Positions 60,821 through 64,000 of a stretch of DNA of 64,000 nucleotides are shown here, piece after piece (the stretch's first letter is position 1; each line of letters starts with the position of its first letter). Both the position numbers and the translations under genes were made by a program. The stretch lies in NCBI RefSeq assembly GCF_039538005.1, contig NZ_BAABBO010000002.1:50179-114178 (forward strand), read 5' to 3'. The notes under the pieces are model-generated. The model was not told the origin of the DNA and did no database searches. It worked only from the letters and a program-made list of their open reading frames with translations. This stretch comes from Allohahella marinimesophila. Lineage in GTDB: Bacteria > Pseudomonadota > Gammaproteobacteria > Pseudomonadales > Oleiphilaceae.

Positions 60821-61963
60821 ATGACCGCCCCCAACCCCGCCCTGTTGCCCGTAACTGTCCTGTCCGGATATCTTGGCGCCGGCAAAACGACAGTTCTCAA
60901 ACACATCCTGAATAACCGCCATGGGCTGCGGGTCGCCGTCATCGTCAATGACATGAGTGAAATCAATATCGATGCCCAGCAAGTGGCGAATGGGATCAGC
61001 CTGAGTCGGGCAGATGAGACACTGGTGGAAATGAGCAACGGCTGTATCTGCTGCACACTGCGCGAGGATCTCCTGCTCGAGGTGCGCAAGCTCGCTGAAG
61101 AAAACCGCTTTGACTACCTGCTCATCGAGTCCAGTGGCGTTTCAGAGCCGCTGCCAGTGGCCGAAACCTTCACGTTCGCTGACGAGTCAGGCGCCACCCT
61201 TTCCGATGTCGCGCGCCTGGATACGATGGTCACCGTGGTCGATGCCGTGAACTTTCTGCATGACTTCGAGGCCGCCGAGTCGCTTGAGGATGCTGGTGAA
61301 GGTATCGACGAAGACGATGAGCGCAGTGTCACGGACCTGTTGACTGACCAGGTCGAGTTCAGTGACGTCATTCTCATCAGCAAGACGGACCTGGTAATGA
61401 CGACGCAGCTCGATCATCTACTGGGAGTTCTGCAAACCCTGAATCCCTCGGCATTCATCGTGCCCATTGCCGACGGACAGGTCGACCCGAAGGCGGTCCT
61501 TGGCACCGGCCGCTTCTCCTTCGAACGCGCTGAGCAGGCGGCTGGGTGGCTACAGGAGTTGCGCGGTGAACACATCCCCGAGACTGAGGCTTACGGCATC
61601 AACAGCTTCGTCTACCGGGCGGACCGGCCCTTTCACCCGGAGCGCTTCCATGCCTTCCTGCATCAGCCGTGGCCCAGCGGAAAACTGATTCGCTCCAAAG
61701 GCTTTTTCTGGCTGGCGAGCCGACCAGAGTATGCGGGCCAGTGGAGCCAGGCCGGTGGTATTGCACGTTATGGCTATGTCGCGCTCCTGGACGACGCCAT
61801 CAACGTCGCTTCACGACAGCAAATGGTCTTTATAGGCCAGGGTCTTGATGAAACAGCGATGTGCAGCTGGCTGGATGCCTGTCTGCTGAACGACACCGAA
61901 CTATTGACCGGCGAAGCGGCCTGGCGGCAACTACCCGATCCTTTCGCAGCCTGGGAAGATTGA
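60821..61963 (+). CDS. CobW/COG0523 zinc chaperone GTPase with C-terminal CobW_C domain (gene 2)
   Basis: 380 residues. Walker A is GYLGAGKTT, the metal motif is GCICC (EMSNGCICCTLREDLLLEV), ESSGVSEPLPVAE follows and SKTDL is the base motif. An acidic loop (DAGEGIDEDDERS) is typical of the YeiR/ZigA-like branch. The C-terminal CobW_C domain is complete (FHAFLHQPWPSGKLIRSKGFFWLASRP). The gene has a strong Zur box 31 bases upstream and a DUF1826 gene five bases downstream, so it is a probable Zur-regulated metallochaperone. Confidence 0.93.
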   Translation: MTAPNPALLPVTVLSGYLGAGKTTVLKHILNNRHGLRVAVIVNDMSEINIDAQQVANGISLSRADETLVEMSNGCICCTLREDLLLEVRKLAEENRFDYLLIESSGVSEPLPVAETFTFADESGATLSDVARLDTMVTVVDAVNFLHDFEAAESLEDAGEGIDEDDERSVTDLLTDQVEFSDVILISKTDLVMTTQLDHLLGVLQTLNPSAFIVPIADGQVDPKAVLGTGRFSFERAEQAAGWLQELRGEHIPETEAYGINSFVYRADRPFHPERFHAFLHQPWPSGKLIRSKGFFWLASRPEYAGQWSQAGGIARYGYVALLDDAINVASRQQMVFIGQGLDETAMCSWLDACLLNDTELLTGEAAWRQLPDPFAAWED

Positions 61964-61967
61964 AATC

Positions 61968-62660
61968 ATGAATGCAAAAGCCTATTTAGCGCCGGACCAT
62001 CAGATGGAGACTCGTCTCGATGCGGGCCGTTGCGTGAGCAGCACCAATTCTGCTCATGGTCTGACTGAAATCTATGAGCCGACAGTCAACATGGCTATCT
62101 GGCGCAGAGCGCTCCCGGACCCGCTGCGACAGTATGTCGCCTGGCTGAGCAAACAGCAGCAACAGGCAAAGCTCTATCCCATCCAGAGAGTGATGTCACT
62201 CGATGCGATCGAGGATACTTTAAACCTCTGGTTGCCGGACCATTCAGAAAGCTCTGCCCTCATCACCGATGTCTGTCTGCTGGTTGACATGTTCGGCTGC
62301 CTCTTCGACATGGACGCGGTCGGCCTGCGTCTCACAACGCTCACGACAGCCATGTGCCCTCGCTTTCATACCGACCATGTGGCCTGCCGCCTGCTCACCA
62401 CCTACGGCGGCCCCGGCACCGAATGGCTGCCCGAAGCATGTCTCGACCGACAGCGTCTCGGGATGGGCAGCGGCGGCCGGCCAGATACCCAATCCGGCCT
62501 CTATAACGACACAAACGCTATCCAGCAGCTAACCGAAGGTCATGTGGCACTGTTGAAGGGTGCAGCGTGGCCGGGCAACGAACAACACGGCGCAGTACAC
62601 CGATCACCTGCGCTGGCTGCTGGCGAGTTCCGACTACTACTCAGTCTCGACTTCGCCTGA
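61968..62660 (+). CDS. DUF1826 family protein
   Basis: 230 residues. Recognisable DUF1826 features are VNMAIWRRALP, MCPRFHTDHVACRLLTTYGGPGTEWLPE and VALLKGAAWPGNEQHGAVHRSP. Conserved His, Asp and Cys in PRFHTDHVACR could bind metal, as in 2-oxoglutarate-oxygenase-like folds, but that is inference. It follows the CobW gene by five bases; this pairing is frequent in Zur regulons. It may be the client or partner of the metallochaperone. Confidence 0.88.
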   Translation: MNAKAYLAPDHQMETRLDAGRCVSSTNSAHGLTEIYEPTVNMAIWRRALPDPLRQYVAWLSKQQQQAKLYPIQRVMSLDAIEDTLNLWLPDHSESSALITDVCLLVDMFGCLFDMDAVGLRLTTLTTAMCPRFHTDHVACRLLTTYGGPGTEWLPEACLDRQRLGMGSGGRPDTQSGLYNDTNAIQQLTEGHVALLKGAAWPGNEQHGAVHRSPALAAGEFRLLLSLDFA

Positions 62661-62684
62661 TTCGTAGACATTCGCGCAGTACTC

Positions 62685-62935
62685 ATGGAGAGAAACATAT
62701 CAGACAAGATTCCCGTTACCGTGCTTGCCAGCTTCCTCGGTAGTGGAAAGACCACGTGGAACATTTTAAGCTCGATGACGTGACCACCCTTTTCATTGGC
62801 AGCAATCTTGATGGCGACACGACAGAGGCTGCGTCGCGTCTGGCAGCGTTTGCGAAGCAGGCCACGCAGTCATGTCAGCCATCAGGTACTTCAGAAGTCG
62901 CTAGCGACACAGGACTGATGCCTGGAGTAATCTGA
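62685..62935 (+). pseudogene. Remnant of a third CobW GTPase gene
   Basis: The 321 bases between DUF1826 and arfA contain no intact gene. From ATG 62685 the frame reads MERNISDKIPVTVLASFLGSGKTTW, a CobW start with Walker A, then stops within about 33 codons. In another frame from about 62756 VEHFKLDDVTTLFIGSNLDG continues to TGA at 62933-62935 and resembles the end of a CobW C-terminal domain. This suggests deletion of the middle of the gene plus a frame change. Judged by eye; the C-terminal match is weaker than the N-terminal one. Confidence 0.6.
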
Positions 62936-62981
62936 ATTTGATATACTGGTAGCTTACTCATCAGTCATAGCAGGTCTCTCA

Positions 62982-63155
62982 ATGGCACACGATCACAAAC
63001 GCGGCGTCATTCGCCACAGCGCTGAAGCAGCGCTGGTCACTTCACCGCTATTCAGGCAACGGGTAGTCAAGGCAAAGGTTGGCAAGGCCAGCTATAAGCG
63101 TAACAACAAGCATAGAAACAAGGGCCTGGAGTCTGGCCAAAAGCAAGCTGCCTGA
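62982..63155 (+). CDS. arfA: Alternative ribosome-rescue factor A
   Basis: 57 residues starting MAHDHKRGVIRHSAEAALVT, with the ArfA core SPLFRQRVVKAKVGKASYKR and a basic NNKHRNKG stretch. ArfA recruits RF2 to ribosomes stalled on messages without a stop codon. The stop codon (63153-63155) lies in and next to the loop of a long hairpin. In Escherichia coli, arfA mRNA is cleaved at such a structure and yields a non-stop message destroyed via tmRNA, so the same fail-safe is likely here. Confidence 0.9.
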   Translation: MAHDHKRGVIRHSAEAALVTSPLFRQRVVKAKVGKASYKRNNKHRNKGLESGQKQAA

Positions 63156-63174
63156 GCTTGTTTCTGACCAGACT
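63130..63174 (+). promoter_or_regulatory. Hairpin spanning the arfA stop codon
   Basis: Arms 63130-63149 and 63155-63174 pair over 20 positions with two mismatches and one G-U pair, around the 5-base loop GCCTG. The TGA begins at the last two loop bases. No T-run follows, so it is more like an RNase III or processing site than an intrinsic terminator. Confidence 0.75.
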
Positions 63175-63356
63175 TCAGTCGCCTTGGCAGCAGCCCCCGC
63201 CACCACCTTTTGCGAAGTCCCTTGAAATTGCCATCTGCGATCCCCACTTAGTCGTATTAACCTCGAAGTTCAAAACGGAGACAGTCGTGCCCTGCCGGCA
63301 AAGGCCTCAGGGGCGAACTGTTGATTCATAAAAACATAGGAACAAGGTGACTCATC

Positions 63357-63941
63357 ATGGCTTTTCAACTTCCCGAACTCCCCTACGAAAAGAACGCGCT
63401 CGAACCACATATCTCTGCCGAGACCCTCGAATACCATCACGACAAGCATCACAAGGCCTATGTCGATAAGCTCAACAGTCTGGTCGAAGGTACTGACAAG
63501 GCAGACAAGAGTCTCGAGGAGATCATCAAGTCGTCTTCAGGTGGTCTGTTCAATCAGGCTGCGCAGGTCTGGAACCATACCTTCTACTGGCACTGCCTGA
63601 GCCCCAATGGCGGCGGCGCACCTACTGGTGCCATTGCTGAAGCCATCAACAAGGCCTTTGGCTCTTTCGACAAGTTCAAGGAAGAGTTCACTGCCAGCGC
63701 CATCGGCAATTTTGCTTCAGGCTGGACCTGGCTGGTGAAGAAGTCGGATGGCAGCGTGGCCATCGTCAACACTGACGATGCCGAAACGCCCGTTACCGAC
63801 AGTTCAGTCACACCGCTGCTGACCTGCGATGTCTGGGAGCACGCGTACTACATCGACTATCGCAATGCGCGACCGAAGTACCTCGAAGCTTACTGGAATC
63901 TGGTCAACTGGGAATTCGTCAACAGCAACTTCGCTGGCTGA
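63357..63941 (+). CDS. sodB: Iron superoxide dismutase
   Basis: 194 residues. Metal ligands are His27 (YHHDKHH), His74 (VWNHTFYW) and the Asp and His of CDVWEHAYYID. AAQVWNHTFYW, FASGWTWLV and the overall length match Fe-type SodB of gammaproteobacteria. It converts superoxide to peroxide and oxygen in the cytoplasm. AAGGTG precedes the ATG. The 201-base gap after arfA holds the hairpin arm and probably the promoter. Confidence 0.96.
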   Translation: MAFQLPELPYEKNALEPHISAETLEYHHDKHHKAYVDKLNSLVEGTDKADKSLEEIIKSSSGGLFNQAAQVWNHTFYWHCLSPNGGGAPTGAIAEAINKAFGSFDKFKEEFTASAIGNFASGWTWLVKKSDGSVAIVNTDDAETPVTDSSVTPLLTCDVWEHAYYIDYRNARPKYLEAYWNLVNWEFVNSNFAG

Positions 63942-64000
63942 TCCTTTCTTTCCCCAGACCAAAAAAACGCACCGATGGGTGTAATGCCAGTCAGTTAAGC

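Noticed and set aside
1..64000. CRISPR arrays, tRNA or rRNA genes, insertion sequences, prophage or integrase genes
   Set aside because: No regularly spaced direct repeats, no cloverleaf or rRNA-like stretches, and no transposase, integrase or phage structural motifs were noticed on reading both strands.

Overview
The window looks like chromosomal DNA from a free-living gammaproteobacterium. The evidence is an EfpL (YeiP-type elongation factor), a Cra/FruR-controlled fructose PTS, consensus CRP-type sites, Zur with a ZrgA-like zinc system, an ArfA ribosome-rescue factor and an iron superoxide dismutase. Coding density is high and genes are often coupled by ATGA or GTGA overlaps. I could not identify the genus. 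PEP-CTERM-like tails, an NdvB-type cyclic glucan synthase and several c-di-GMP-type proteins suggest an environmental, probably aquatic, surface-interacting bacterium. No rRNA, tRNA, CRISPR array, insertion sequence or phage gene was seen.

Layout. 1-3879 (minus) is a partner-switching stress module: RsbR-like, RsbS-like, RsbT-like, an HATPase+PP2C phosphatase and a histidine kinase cut by the window edge. 4153-4719 is efpL. 4907-6636 holds two overlapping lipoprotein genes of unknown function. 6651-16963 (minus) is a catabolic block: nucleoside/guanine-type deaminase, amidase, a complete peptide/opine-type ABC importer, an ATZ/TRZ amidohydrolase and a PuuE-like deacetylase. It probably imports and hydrolyses a nitrogen-rich cyclic amide or purine/pyrimidine breakdown product. 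17043-20934 holds a divergent pair: a YedK/HMCES protein and a 1022-residue superfamily 1 helicase.

21118-24187 holds two tandem secreted metzincin proteases with beta/gamma-crystallin tails and no propeptide, followed by a membrane-anchored protein that looks like the missing propeptide as a separate gene. Each protease gene has a perfect TGTGA-N6-TCACA site upstream. 24447-26152 holds two convergent exported proteins with PEP-CTERM-like sorting tails. 26397-33282 is fruR and the fruBKA operon with three Cra-like operators between them. 33360-37357 holds a secreted nuclease, an alpha/beta hydrolase coupled to a degenerate asparagine-synthetase-like protein, and a lipoprotein hydrolase. 37616-40522 holds two ferritin-like proteins and a short-chain dehydrogenase.

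40767-54132 contains the 2810-residue cyclic beta-glucan synthase flanked by two paralogous GAF-PAS-GGDEF-EAL genes. The first is broken by a single in-frame ochre codon; the second lies just downstream of a 13-G tract. A serine hydrolase lipoprotein overlaps the second. 55280-62935 is a zinc-homeostasis island: an ABC exporter-type ATPase/permease, Zur, two CobW GTPases plus a third decayed one, DUF3299, ZrgA and DUF1826 proteins, with Zur-like palindromes in the promoters. The window ends with arfA, whose stop codon sits in the loop of a long hairpin, and sodB.
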